From NCBI RefSeq assembly GCF_002896875.1, contig NZ_CP023278.1:3100001-3164000 (forward strand): DNA of 64,000 nt, in the 5' to 3' direction. Below are positions 54,832 to 64,000 of the stretch, one piece after another; within the stretch, counting starts at the first letter, position 1, and the number at the start of each line of letters is the position of its first letter. The notes beneath the pieces were generated by a model. That model was not told the origin of the DNA and ran no database searches. It was given only the letters and a program-made list of their open reading frames with translations. The position numbers were made by a program, and so were the translations under genes. Origin of the DNA: Nostoc sp. CENA543 (GTDB lineage: Bacteria; Cyanobacteriota; Cyanobacteriia; Cyanobacteriales; Nostocaceae).

Positions 54832-55373
54832 AGGAAATATGAAAAATTTTTATGTAAAAAATAGTGGATTAAAAATTATTTCGCTTAAATTTATAGAATA
54901 TTATTTTTTGCCACTACCAGATTATTCATTTTTGCATGAATTTACTTTGTTTTTATTAAGAAATTGCGGATACAATCTTACATATTTGTAAATGAGGACA
55001 ATAATATAATTACTTTGAATATATAAAAATCCGTCTTTACTATTGAAATTAATTGTGTATGTAGGGAACAGAGAAGAGAAAAAGGAAACAATGATGTACT
55101 GATTCTTTCCAGAAATCAACCATGATTTCTATACAAATTACTCAACTTAGTTTATTCATCTGAAAGGTTGAGAAATCAATGAACTTTCTTTGTCACCTCT
55201 TGGTTTTAGAAGAAACGGTCAGCATTATAGTAATTATACATAAATTTCAGTTTAATTACTCAATTTAGACGAATTATTAAGAAATACATCGAAATTAAGC
55301 TTTCAAGTTTAGCTATCAATACAGCAAACACAACTCTTTAGCAGATATCTCAAGTCAACAAGGAAGATTCTCT
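54832..55373. other. AT-rich divergent region between the CHAT cassette and the EVE gene
   Basis: 542 bp of strongly AT-rich DNA holding promoters for both sides. No ORF, repeat or hairpin that I can support. Confidence 0.55.
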
Positions 55374-55787
55374 ATGGCATATTGGCTGCTCAAAACTGAA
55401 CCAGATGACTATTCGTACTTTGATTTAGAACGAGATGGTGGTACAGTTTGGGATGGTGTGAATAATCCCCTAGCACTCAAACATATACGAACAATGCAGC
55501 CTCAAGATTTGGCTTGGATTTATCACACTGGAAAAGAACGGCAAATTATGGGTATGGCTGAGATTTCTAGTCAGGCTTATCCAGACCCCACGTTAAATGA
55601 TGCCAAGCGGGTAGTCGTAGATATACGCCCATTGCAAAAAGTAACTCAGCCTGTCACTTTATCCCAGATCAAACAAACACAGAAGTTTGCAGAGTTTGAT
55701 TTACTCCGCATCCCTAGATTATCTGTAGTACCAGTCTCAGATATTTACTGGCAATACCTGATGGAATTAGCAGGTGTTAGCCATTGA
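55374..55787 (+). CDS. EVE domain protein
   Basis: A 137-residue protein that is a single EVE domain: MAYWLLKTEPDDYSY at the N-terminus, TVWDGVNNPLALKHI, and AWIYHTGKERQIMGMAEI. EVE domains belong to the PUA-like fold and bind modified bases in nucleic acids. Function here is unknown. The gene is isolated. Confidence 0.92.
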   Translation: MAYWLLKTEPDDYSYFDLERDGGTVWDGVNNPLALKHIRTMQPQDLAWIYHTGKERQIMGMAEISSQAYPDPTLNDAKRVVVDIRPLQKVTQPVTLSQIKQTQKFAEFDLLRIPRLSVVPVSDIYWQYLMELAGVSH

Positions 55788-56797
55788 AATCAGACGCAGA
55801 TACCACCGCGAAAAACTATGTTGAGTCTTATTTTTAGAATTTTAAATTTTTAAGGGACTTCCAGAAAATAAACTATCCAAATTTATATTCTTCAAAACAA
55901 CTGTTTCCCCCTGCTCCCTGCCCCCTGCCCCCTTGCCATCAGCGTCATAGTATATTTTTAAAATTGGAAGTCCCTAACTTGCTTCTGTGACGATGGTGTA
56001 AGCCTACCCGTAGACTATCTTGCATTGATATGATCCATTACTGGTATGCTGGTGCTGATATTCTTCTTGATTAGAAGCATGAAAACGGACTTATGAGTAT
56101 TATACCCAGCCATTTCCAGTACCATCGGCAAAGTCTAGTTATGGCAACTTTCCTGATTGTGGTAGCGATCGCTGGTAAAGTAATCACAGGCTTGAGCGTC
56201 TTGAGCCAATCCCCATCAACCACCTAAAAATCTGTGTGGAGATGATATCTAGAGGTGCAGAGGGACAACAGAAGGTAAGCAGGGTAGATGATATTTTCAA
56301 ACGCCCAATTCCCCATCCCCAATCCCTTATTATGAGGAAACTTCTATCTTAGAATCTCCGTCCCCTGAAAATATGAATTTTATGTGTCATTCGTATTAAC
56401 ATCTGGAACTTAATTTATTGCCAGTTTTATCTTCTTTTCAGTCTTCATCTACGCTGATTGTTGAGTTAACAGAAGGTAGCAACTACAAATTTCAGCACTA
56501 TTTCAGTTAACACTAGTTGGAGTTTTTACAGAAAAATTCTATACCAGCACTCAATCATACATATCTGACTCACTCATGATGACATCTTGTTCTAATGAGT
56601 TGAAACATGATGCTCTGATAGTCCATAGACAATTCAGGGCATACTGAGAATCTAAAGCATTAAACTACATTTTTATACCAATTTTTTCAGGACAAAAAGG
56701 CAATATAACTCAAGATTTTAGGTGGTGAAGGTGTGACGACAGGCCAATATGTTGAGATATTGAAAGGTCTCATGAACGCGAATCAGGAGAAAGGATT
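55788..56797. other. 1-kb region upstream of amiC1
   Basis: Contains a CCCCTGC array (about 55908-55937), a possible 44-residue membrane ORF at 56093-56227 and, next to amiC1, a leader segment that recurs upstream of amiC2 (AATATGTTGAGAT, then CTCATGAA.GCGAATCAGGAG). Otherwise nothing recognised. Confidence 0.6.
56093..56227 (+). CDS. Possible small membrane protein (44 residues)
   Basis: An ATG-started small frame beginning MSIIPSHFQYHRQ with one hydrophobic segment (MATFLIVVAIAGKVITGLSV) and ending SQSPSTT. The codon content includes a GCGATCGC octamer. No clear ribosome-binding site and no family recognised, so this is tentative. Confidence 0.4.
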   Translation: MSIIPSHFQYHRQSLVMATFLIVVAIAGKVITGLSVLSQSPSTT

Positions 56798-58630
56798 GTG
56801 AAACTAGAGTGGCTACTAACCGGAACTGTGGGTACGGTGTTGTTACTGTCATCGCCAACTTGGGCAACAAGTTTAAGTTCTTGGCGTTTTGATGCCGGTC
56901 AAAACCGTTTAGAAATTAACACTACAGGAAACGTACAACCAAAAGCACAACTGATTTTTAGTCCCACACGTTTAGTAATTGACCTACCGGGAATTGTTTT
57001 TGGCAGACCCCAGTCTACACAGCAGGTAGGGGGTGCGATTCGGGCTGTGCGTGTAGGACAATTTGACCCCCAAACTACTCGCATCGTTGTCGAACTTGCC
57101 CCTGGTTATACCCTCGACCCCCAACAAATCAAATTTGTGGGGATTACCCCCCGTCGCTGGACTGTCCAGTTACCTAGACCAGTGGCGGAAACCACGGAAT
57201 CTAATCCAGATAGTGTTTATAACGTAGTCACCCTAGATTCTGATGCGAAACCAGAGTTTTCAGAAAATGTAGTCAGTGCTGCTGGCTCAACTCAAATTGA
57301 GAACGTACAAGTAACTGGGGATGGTTTTTTTGTGCGGACAAGCGGGAATAATCCCCAAGTCAGTACAATTCGTAGCCGCGATCGCTCTACCATTTTTATG
57401 GATATCGCTGGTGCAACTTTATCCCCCCGTCTCAATCAGCGCAATATTACTGTCAACAAGCATGGTGTCAGCCGTGTAGAACTGACCCAACTGCAAACCC
57501 GCACACCATCTGTCCGCATAACTTTACGGGTAGACAAAAATAGTCCAGACTGGCGAGTTAGTAGCAGTAGTGTCGGTGGTTTGGTCATTCTACCCAGTCG
57601 TGTGGTGAGACTCCCAGGCAATACCAATTCTGATAACTCGGAAAATGTTACTACTATTCCCAGCAGACCACCTGTTGACAGCGATGTAGCAACGATTCAA
57701 TCTATTGATCTAGCAGATAATCAATTGCTCATTCGCGCTAATCAAGATTTATCAGCTACCAGTGGTTGGGATCGCAATACTGGTTTGTTCCGCATTACTA
57801 TCAATAATGCCAAGTTAGCCTCTAACGTCAAAGGCCCGATATTAACAGCCAATAGCCCTATCCTCCGAGTTAGGTTACAGACTCAAAACCCCAACACAGT
57901 TATTGTCTTAGTCCAACCAGCTACTGGGGTGCAAGTTGGTTCCCTCAACCAAGTTGGTAGTGAATTATTGGCTCTACAATTACAAGGTTCTCGTCGTTCA
58001 GTTACTACACCACCTCTACCTCCCATCCAAGGACAACTACCAGATCCGCGCAACCCCCAACCCACCACCCCACCCACTCGTCCTGCACCTAGAGGGAGAG
58101 TAGTAGTGATGATTGACCCTGGACATGGTGGAAAAGACCCAGGTGCAATCGGAATTGGGGGAGTACGGGAAAAAGATATCATCCTCCCCATTAGCCAAAG
58201 GATTGCTCAAGTCTTGCAACAAAACGGTGTGCAAGTCATTATGGCCAGGAACGCTGACTACTTCGTCAGTTTGCCAGGCCGAGTCCAAATGGCGGAACGT
58301 GCTGGAGCGGATGTCTTTGTAAGTATTCACGCCAACTCCGCCGGCGCAGGTCGTCCTGATGTGAGTGGATTAGAAGTTTATTACTACGACAATGGTTTGA
58401 GTCTAGCGCGTGTAGTTCATAACAGTATTCTCCAAGGTGTAAATGTCAGAGACAGGGGAGTCAGACGCGCCAGATTTTACGTCCTCAGAAAAAGTTCTAT
58501 GCCCTCTATTTTGGTGGAAACAGGTTATTTGACTGGTCGCGAGGATGTAGCTAAGTTGCAAAGCACAGCTTACCAAAACCAAATGGCAGATGCGATCGCC
58601 CGTGGGATTCTCCAATATCTCCGACGCTAA
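56798..58630 (+). CDS. amiC1: N-acetylmuramoyl-L-alanine amidase AmiC1 (AMIN plus Amidase_3)
   Basis: A 610-residue amidase starting at a GTG with CAGGAG upstream. Signal peptide (WLLTGTVGTVLLLSSPTWA), AMIN-type beta domains (about 25-130 and 160-400), a proline-rich linker (PPTRPAPRGR), then a C-terminal zinc amidase: H in IDPGHGGKDPG (about 441), E in GVREKDI (about 456), H in SIHANS (about 509) and catalytic E in LVETGY (about 573). In Anabaena the AmiC pair drills nanopores in septal peptidoglycan for cell-cell communication, needed for heterocyst differentiation. Tandem with amiC2. Confidence 0.95.
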   Translation: MKLEWLLTGTVGTVLLLSSPTWATSLSSWRFDAGQNRLEINTTGNVQPKAQLIFSPTRLVIDLPGIVFGRPQSTQQVGGAIRAVRVGQFDPQTTRIVVELAPGYTLDPQQIKFVGITPRRWTVQLPRPVAETTESNPDSVYNVVTLDSDAKPEFSENVVSAAGSTQIENVQVTGDGFFVRTSGNNPQVSTIRSRDRSTIFMDIAGATLSPRLNQRNITVNKHGVSRVELTQLQTRTPSVRITLRVDKNSPDWRVSSSSVGGLVILPSRVVRLPGNTNSDNSENVTTIPSRPPVDSDVATIQSIDLADNQLLIRANQDLSATSGWDRNTGLFRITINNAKLASNVKGPILTANSPILRVRLQTQNPNTVIVLVQPATGVQVGSLNQVGSELLALQLQGSRRSVTTPPLPPIQGQLPDPRNPQPTTPPTRPAPRGRVVVMIDPGHGGKDPGAIGIGGVREKDIILPISQRIAQVLQQNGVQVIMARNADYFVSLPGRVQMAERAGADVFVSIHANSAGAGRPDVSGLEVYYYDNGLSLARVVHNSILQGVNVRDRGVRRARFYVLRKSSMPSILVETGYLTGREDVAKLQSTAYQNQMADAIARGILQYLRR

Positions 58631-58905
58631 TTTGTTATGCTCATAACGAATCGCGCGATCGCCCAGTGGCAAAATTACAAGGGCGTGCTAAGATACTACG
58701 CCATCAGATGTATTTTTATACCGATACAAAATTTGATGGCAACCATGCCCAGGTTTGGACGGTGACGGTGTGAGGATTTGCGAATATGTTGAGATGACAT
58801 TAGTGAACAGTTATCAAAGTTGCTTTCCTGGCACTCATAACTAATAACTGCATCACTGATAACTGCTACAGGCTCTCATGAATGCGAATCAGGAGAATAT
58901 AGATT

Positions 58906-60747
58906 GTGAAACTAGAGTGGCTACTAACCGGAACTGTAGGTACAGTATTGTTACTGTCATCGCCAACTTGGGCAACAAGTTTAAGTTCTTGGCGTTTTGA
59001 TGCCAATCAAAACCGTCTAGAAATTAACACTACAGGTAGCGTCCAACCACAAGCCCAACTAATCTTTAATCCGACACGTTTAGTAATTGACCTCCCAGGG
59101 ATAACCCTCGGCAGACCCCAGTTGACTCAGCAGGTAGGGGGCGCGATTCGGGCTGTGCGTGTAGGACAATTTGACCCCCAAACCACCCGCATCGTCATCG
59201 AACTAGCCCCTGGTTATACCCTCGACCCCCAACAAATCAAGTTTGTAGGGATTACCGCCAGTCGTTGGACGGTTCAATTACCCACACCTGTAGCAGAAGG
59301 TAATATCGATAACCCAGAAATTGCCCAGCAGCCACCCTCAAATCCATCTCCGAGAAATATTTACACAGTCACCCCTACAAATCGCGAACCAGAAGTCAAT
59401 AATAATCTCGCCTCCACTACGCAAATTGAAAACCTGCAAGTTACAGGTGATGGCTTTTTTGTCCGCACTCGTGGCGGTAATCCCCAAGTTCGAGTCAATC
59501 GCACTGAAGATCAGCAGGTACTCAACATTGATATTGCAGGTGCATCCTTATCACCAAACCTGAGACAGCAGGACTTTTCTATCAATCGTTATGGTGTTAG
59601 CCGCATTCAATTTACCCAATTACCAAACACCAATCAAACTGTCAGAATGACCATGCTGCTGGATAAAAATAGTTCTGACTGGCGAGTCAGCACTAGCAGT
59701 GTGGGTGGGTTTGTAGTGATACCGAATAGAAGTGCCGTTACATTACCTAGAGAGAATAACCCACAAACCATCTCCAGCAATTCACCAGCCAATATTGAAG
59801 CGATAGAGTTAGCTGAAAATGGGACACAGTTATTGATTCGAGCAGATCAATCTATATCTGCTCAAGGTGGTTGGGATAGAACCACAGGATTATTTCGGAT
59901 CACTATTAATAATGCTAAATTAGCCGCCAATGTTAAAGGCCCCACTCTCACGGCCAATAGTCCAATTCTCAGAGTCCGGTTACAACCCCAAGCACCCAAT
60001 ACAGTAGTTGTTTTAGTACAACCTTCAGCCGGAGTGCAGGTAGGGGAACTCAATCAAGTCGGCAACCAACTTCTGGCTTTAGAGTTACAAGGCTCACGCC
60101 GATTGACACCCCCAATCTTTGTCCCTTCAGATAATCCATCTCAGTCACGCAATCCCAATATCGATATTCCCAGAAACAACACTTCTACCCCTCGTTCCTC
60201 AGTTCCCAGGGGTAAAGTCATAGTAGTGATTGACCCTGGACATGGTGGTAAAGACTCAGGCGCGCCAGGCTTGGGTGGACTTTTGGAAAAAGATGTAGTT
60301 TTGCCTATTGGTCGCCGCATAGCCGCAATTTTAGAGCAGAATGGTGTGCAAGCCGTACTGACGCGGGATGCTGATTTCTTTGTGGAGTTGCAAGGTAGAG
60401 TCGATATTGCTGAACGCGCCAATGCTACAGTTTTCGTCAGCGTTCACGCCAATTCTGTAGATAATCGCCCAGATGTCAATGGCTTAGAAGTCTACTATTA
60501 CGATAGTGGCTACGCCTTAGCGGAAACAGTCCGCAACAGTATCTTACAAAGTATTGGCACTATTAAAGATAGAGGCACACGTAAAGCTAGATTCTATGTT
60601 CTCAGAAAGAGTTCCATGCCTTCGATTTTAGTAGAAACAGGTTATATGACAGGTCGGGAAGATAATCCGCGATTGGGTTCACCAGAATATCAAAATCGTA
60701 TGGCAGAGGCGATCGCCCGTGGTATCCTGCAATATTTAAAGAGATGA
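58906..60747 (+). CDS. amiC2: N-acetylmuramoyl-L-alanine amidase AmiC2 (AMIN plus Amidase_3)
   Basis: A 613-residue paralogue of the preceding gene with the same domain order. The first 55 residues are almost identical (signal peptide and first AMIN strands), but the linker and amidase diverge more. Zinc and catalytic residues are conserved: IDPGHGGKDSG, LLEKDV, SVHANS and LVETGYMT. The start is a GTG with CAGGAG upstream. It may be a specialised copy working in heterocyst or hormogonium cell wall remodelling; one of this pair was described in Anabaena as a heterocyst cell wall gene (hcwA). Confidence 0.95.
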   Translation: MKLEWLLTGTVGTVLLLSSPTWATSLSSWRFDANQNRLEINTTGSVQPQAQLIFNPTRLVIDLPGITLGRPQLTQQVGGAIRAVRVGQFDPQTTRIVIELAPGYTLDPQQIKFVGITASRWTVQLPTPVAEGNIDNPEIAQQPPSNPSPRNIYTVTPTNREPEVNNNLASTTQIENLQVTGDGFFVRTRGGNPQVRVNRTEDQQVLNIDIAGASLSPNLRQQDFSINRYGVSRIQFTQLPNTNQTVRMTMLLDKNSSDWRVSTSSVGGFVVIPNRSAVTLPRENNPQTISSNSPANIEAIELAENGTQLLIRADQSISAQGGWDRTTGLFRITINNAKLAANVKGPTLTANSPILRVRLQPQAPNTVVVLVQPSAGVQVGELNQVGNQLLALELQGSRRLTPPIFVPSDNPSQSRNPNIDIPRNNTSTPRSSVPRGKVIVVIDPGHGGKDSGAPGLGGLLEKDVVLPIGRRIAAILEQNGVQAVLTRDADFFVELQGRVDIAERANATVFVSVHANSVDNRPDVNGLEVYYYDSGYALAETVRNSILQSIGTIKDRGTRKARFYVLRKSSMPSILVETGYMTGREDNPRLGSPEYQNRMAEAIARGILQYLKR

Positions 60748-60869
60748 TCAAATTGCCTAAATACTAAAAATGCTCAATTGATATATCTACAGAATTTAAT
60801 GGTCATTTGGCCAAATGTCTGCTAAATTCTGTATTTTAAATCCCCCAAATTTTTAATCAGTATCTGCCT

Positions 60870-61727
60870 GTGTATTCATCTTCCAGTTTTGAAGGTAATC
60901 TTTACGAATTCTTAGAACAGGAGCCTCAACGCGCTCCCATCGGTGTATTTGATAGTGGTGTTGGTGGGTTAACGGTATTGCGTCAAATCTATCGGCAGTT
61001 ACCTCATGAATCAGTTATCTACTTCGGCGATACCGCTAGGCTACCTTACGGTATTCGTTCCCAAGCCGAAATCACCCAATTTGTCCGCGAAATCCTCGAT
61101 TGGATGCAGCAGCAACGGGTGAAAATGGTGATTATGGCTTGTAATACGAGTTCTGCCTTGGCTCTAGAAACAGTCCGTGCAGAATATGACATCCCAATTT
61201 TGGGGGTGATTCTTCCTGGAGCTAAAGCCGCAGTTCAACAAGGTAAGCGCATCGGTATTATTGCTACACCAGCCACAGCTAAAAGCAACGCCTACAAGCA
61301 CGCTATCTTAGAAATCAACCCAGAAGTAGAAGTGTGGCAAGTCGGCTGTCCAGAGTTTGTCCCACTCATTGAGCAGAATCGCATTCATGACCCCTACACT
61401 ACAGAAGTTGCTAAATCTTATTTAGAACCTTTGCTGCAACAAGATATCGATACTTTAGTGTATGGCTGTACCCATTATCCCTTACTTGCTCCTGTAGTGC
61501 GATCGCTCCTGCCTACTCAAGTAAAAATTATTGACCCTGCTGTTTATGTCGTCAATGCTTGTAGTCAAGAACTAGAACTACTTGGTCTCAACAACACTCA
61601 TCCTCCCCTCCCAACTCGCTTTGCTGTTAGTGGTTCTCCCCAACAGTTTGCCCAATCTGGAATCAATTGGTTAGGCTTTACGCCCATCGTTGAAGCGGTA
61701 GATTTCGCTAATATTCATAGTCATTAG
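60870..61727 (+). CDS. murI: Glutamate racemase MurI
   Basis: A 285-residue enzyme making D-glutamate for peptidoglycan. Starts at a GTG. D28 lies in IGVFDSGVGGLTVL; catalytic cysteines are C91 (MACNTSSALALE) and C200 (YGCTHYPLL). It is 122 bp after amiC2 on the same strand and may be co-transcribed, grouping wall synthesis and wall cutting. The last residues (SH) and TAG are encoded by a TTAGTCA repeat. Confidence 0.95.
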   Translation: MYSSSSFEGNLYEFLEQEPQRAPIGVFDSGVGGLTVLRQIYRQLPHESVIYFGDTARLPYGIRSQAEITQFVREILDWMQQQRVKMVIMACNTSSALALETVRAEYDIPILGVILPGAKAAVQQGKRIGIIATPATAKSNAYKHAILEINPEVEVWQVGCPEFVPLIEQNRIHDPYTTEVAKSYLEPLLQQDIDTLVYGCTHYPLLAPVVRSLLPTQVKIIDPAVYVVNACSQELELLGLNNTHPPLPTRFAVSGSPQQFAQSGINWLGFTPIVEAVDFANIHSH

Positions 61728-61756
61728 TCATTAGTCATTAGTCATTAGTCATTAGC
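61716..61756. repeat. TTAGTCA heptamer array at the 3' end of murI
   Basis: Five tandem TTAGTCA units start within the last codons of murI and include its stop. Confidence 0.92.
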
Positions 61757-62959
61757 AAAAAACCATTTTTAACCACTAGATAATCAAATCAACACTGCTG
61801 ATTCTAGCTCTTTGTCAAATGCTCTGGATTTTTGCTTCATGAAGCATAGTCACATTCCCAAATCAGGTTTTACTCTTGCCTGGATAAGCTATCTACCAAA
61901 TTTATCATGACTAATGACTAATAACTACTGACTAGGCTTTTTTCCTGTGCGTTTTGCTAAACCCAATAATAGATAAACAGTGAATAAATATCCCGCAGCT
62001 AAAATAAAAATCATCATAGGCATATTCCCGTAAACCATAATCCCACCAGCACCTTTTCATAGAAATCAGGAACTTAAATAAAAGCAGCAGGAACAGCACC
62101 AAACAAATAACATTTTGGTGTCCGTATTACGTGACGCTAAACTCTACCGATAGAGTAATTAATTCTCTCCGGCTGAGATATGTGATATTTAATTGATTGC
62201 AGACCATACATCCGACAGCAAATACCACGCCACTTGAATGTGACGCAATACCGCACTCCTCAGCAGCTTACCTAGTCTGCTTGATTTTTGCTGATATCTT
62301 GACAACTGGAAGAAAGCTTACGCTCAAAGCAAACTAGAAGCGTATAACAACGCTTCTCAAAAACTTCACTTATCTCCCTAGCCAAGAAACTTTCGCAACA
62401 AACACACATCAAGAGGAAATGCCCTTGATTAATGTTGAAGGAAATTATATCCGTAACTCACAACACTGAAGAAGTAATTTCACTGAAAAGTGAATTACTG
62501 TTGTGGCGTGAATACCTGAAAAATTTAAAATCCCTAGATTATAGGGTAACATAACAAAGCCAACTTTGAGGCGAAATTTCAAATTTTTTAGCTACTTACA
62601 GAGATACAAGAAGTCATTAATTTATACATAAAGATAACTAATATTTAATTGGTATCACTTAATTTAGATAAATATACATTTAAGTATGTTTGATCAGCCA
62701 CATGAAATTCATAAATTACAAAATATAATCTTTCTCAGCAAGAGTTTCAAGAAATCATACTGAGTCTTTAATAAAACCAGGTAAAAGCAGATAGTAACAA
62801 TACTTAAATCAAATTTGTTCTAAACCATAGGTAATGATACATATTCAATATTTATCATTCTCAATTATCGGAGTAAAACTTTGCGCTGGCACAGGCTTAT
62901 CTTAGAATAAACATTAGGATATGTAAACTTTCGTAACTAAAGTCAGAGTCCGCCCACCC
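61728..62959. other. Gene-poor region between murI and sds
   Basis: About 1.2 kb with a single small minus-strand ORF (61925-62038). The segment 62039-62959 is AT-rich, with no repeat or ORF that I can support. No sign of an insertion sequence. Confidence 0.55.
61925..62038 (-). CDS. Small membrane protein (37 residues)
   Basis: Minus-strand ATG at 62038 opens a 37-residue frame: MVYGNMPMMIFILAAG then YLFTVYLLLGLAKRTGKK, ending PSQ. It is a single hydrophobic helix with a positively charged C-terminus, the standard layout of a small thylakoid or plasma membrane protein. The stop lies in a TTAGTCA-like repeat (CTACTGACTAGG). No family recognised; it is well below usual length limits. Confidence 0.55.
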   Translation of the reverse strand: MVYGNMPMMIFILAAGYLFTVYLLLGLAKRTGKKPSQ

Positions 62960-63931
62960 ATGACCCCAGCCACCTCCCTGTTTGCCCCTGTGGAAGCAGA
63001 CCTGCGAATACTAGCAGATAACCTCAAACAGCTAGTTGGAAATCGCCACCCCATTCTGTTTATTGCCGCCGAACATCTCTTCGGGGCTGGGGGAAAGCGT
63101 ATCAGACCAGCGATCGTGCTATTAATATCGCGGGCTACCATGTTAGACCAAGACATCACAGCACGCCACCGTCGGCTAGCAGAAATCACCGAAATGATTC
63201 ATACAGCCAGCTTGGTACATGATGATGTGGTAGATGAGTCAGAAGTCCGGCGGGGTGTTCCTACCGTTCATAGCTTGTTTGGTAATCGCATCGCCATCCT
63301 CGCCGGTGATTTTCTCTTTGCTCAATCATCTTGGTATCTCGCCAACCTAGACAACTTAGAAGTGGTCAAATTACTTTCTGAAGTGATTATGGATTTGGCC
63401 ACCGGGGAGATTCAGCAAGGATCAAATCGCTTTGACACCAGCATCTCCATAGAAACTTATATCCAAAAAAGCTATTACAAAACAGCCTCCTTGGTTGCCA
63501 ACAGTGCTAAAGCGGCGGGAATACTTAGTGAAGTTTCCAAGGATGTTGCAGAACATTTGTATGCCTATGGTCGTCATCTAGGTATAGCTTTTCAGATTGT
63601 GGATGACATTCTAGATTTCACTAGTACCGCCGAAACTTTAGGTAAACCTGTAGGTTCGGATCTCAAAAGTGGTAATCTGACCGCACCCGTGTTATTTGCC
63701 CTAGCAGAAAAACCTTATTTGGAAGTTTTAATAGAGCGAAAATTTGCCCAAACTGGTGATTTAGAACAAGCACTAGATTTAGTTCAGGCTAGCCAGGGGA
63801 TACAGAAAGCCAGAGATTTAGCGGCTCACCACACTAAGTTGGCGATTGACCATTTAGCCGTTCTGCCACCGTCAGAATCTCACCAGACATTAATCAATAT
63901 TGCGGAATATGGATTGAGCAGATTGTATTAA
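62960..63931 (+). CDS. sds: All-trans solanesyl diphosphate synthase (plastoquinone side chain)
   Basis: A 323-residue trans-prenyltransferase. First aspartate motif DDVVDES (D88/D89/D92), second motif DDILDF at about residues 217-222, with GAGGKRIRP near the N-terminus. In cyanobacteria this enzyme makes the C45 tail for plastoquinone-9. It has no partner gene adjacent. Confidence 0.95.
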   Translation: MTPATSLFAPVEADLRILADNLKQLVGNRHPILFIAAEHLFGAGGKRIRPAIVLLISRATMLDQDITARHRRLAEITEMIHTASLVHDDVVDESEVRRGVPTVHSLFGNRIAILAGDFLFAQSSWYLANLDNLEVVKLLSEVIMDLATGEIQQGSNRFDTSISIETYIQKSYYKTASLVANSAKAAGILSEVSKDVAEHLYAYGRHLGIAFQIVDDILDFTSTAETLGKPVGSDLKSGNLTAPVLFALAEKPYLEVLIERKFAQTGDLEQALDLVQASQGIQKARDLAAHHTKLAIDHLAVLPPSESHQTLINIAEYGLSRLY

Positions 63932-64000
63932 TCTGTTGACATTCAAATTTTGGATTGTAAATTTTGGATTTTCGATTGTTTCTGGTGTAAGCCCCGCAAG

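Noticed and set aside
54692-54991. Plus-strand ORF of 99 residues opposite the CHAT gene
   Set aside because: Overlaps the CHAT coding start on the other strand and shows no protein features.

Overview
The window looks like chromosome from a filamentous, probably heterocyst-forming cyanobacterium of the Nostoc/Anabaena/Trichormus group. Direct signs are psbX and ycf66 (photosystem and thylakoid genes), Raf1 (Rubisco assembly), MenG, solanesyl diphosphate synthase and a chorismate-lyase homologue (quinone synthesis), many GCGATCGC palindromes, and abundant heptanucleotide short tandem repeats (TTAGTCA, CCCCAGT, CCCCTGC types) typical of heterocystous cyanobacteria. The content is mostly core genome; there is no prophage, rRNA operon, CRISPR array or transposase.

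Layout. 1-7.5 kb: a truncated membrane protein with C-terminal repeats, a DUF445 protein, menG, a response regulator with GAF domain, raf1 and two nuclease-like hypotheticals. 7.5-13.9 kb: an M16 peptidase, a Uma2-type protein, a GNAT acetyltransferase and a prolyl oligopeptidase. 13.9-27.9 kb: a complete chemosensory cluster that I read as the hmp locus controlling hormogonium motility: hmpA (PatA-like), hmpB (CheY), hmpC (CheW), hmpD (MCP) and hmpE (a 2130-residue CheA hybrid with ten 41-residue repeats) on the minus strand, with hmpF divergent. 27.9-35 kb: tilS, a KGK-domain gene, a xisI pseudogene (not previously obvious because an in-frame stop breaks it at codon 9), ccsA, a DUF3352 gene, a chorismate-lyase-like gene and tRNA-Leu(GAG). 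35-46 kb: accC, a 17-repeat LRR protein, yggT, psbX, ycf66, two TolB-like lipoproteins, a DUF4330 protein, rqcH and queD. 46-52 kb: ribD, the mreBCD shape operon, ssb and a SIMPL protein. 52-55 kb: a compact three-gene cassette (CHAT protease, zinc-ribbon/TM2 membrane protein, zinc-ribbon M48-like protein that has lost its HExxH histidines), the best candidate here for an undescribed system. 55-64 kb: an EVE protein, tandem septal amidases amiC1-amiC2, murI, two small membrane ORFs and sds.

Functional themes: cell wall and filament architecture (mreBCD, amiC1/amiC2, murI), surface motility (hmpA-F), and photosynthesis/quinone supply (menG, sds, chorismate lyase, psbX, ycf66, ccsA, raf1). A notable genome-scale pattern is that dispersed short repeats lie flush against genes and supply start or stop codons in about ten of them, and one repeat block sits in frame inside tilS.
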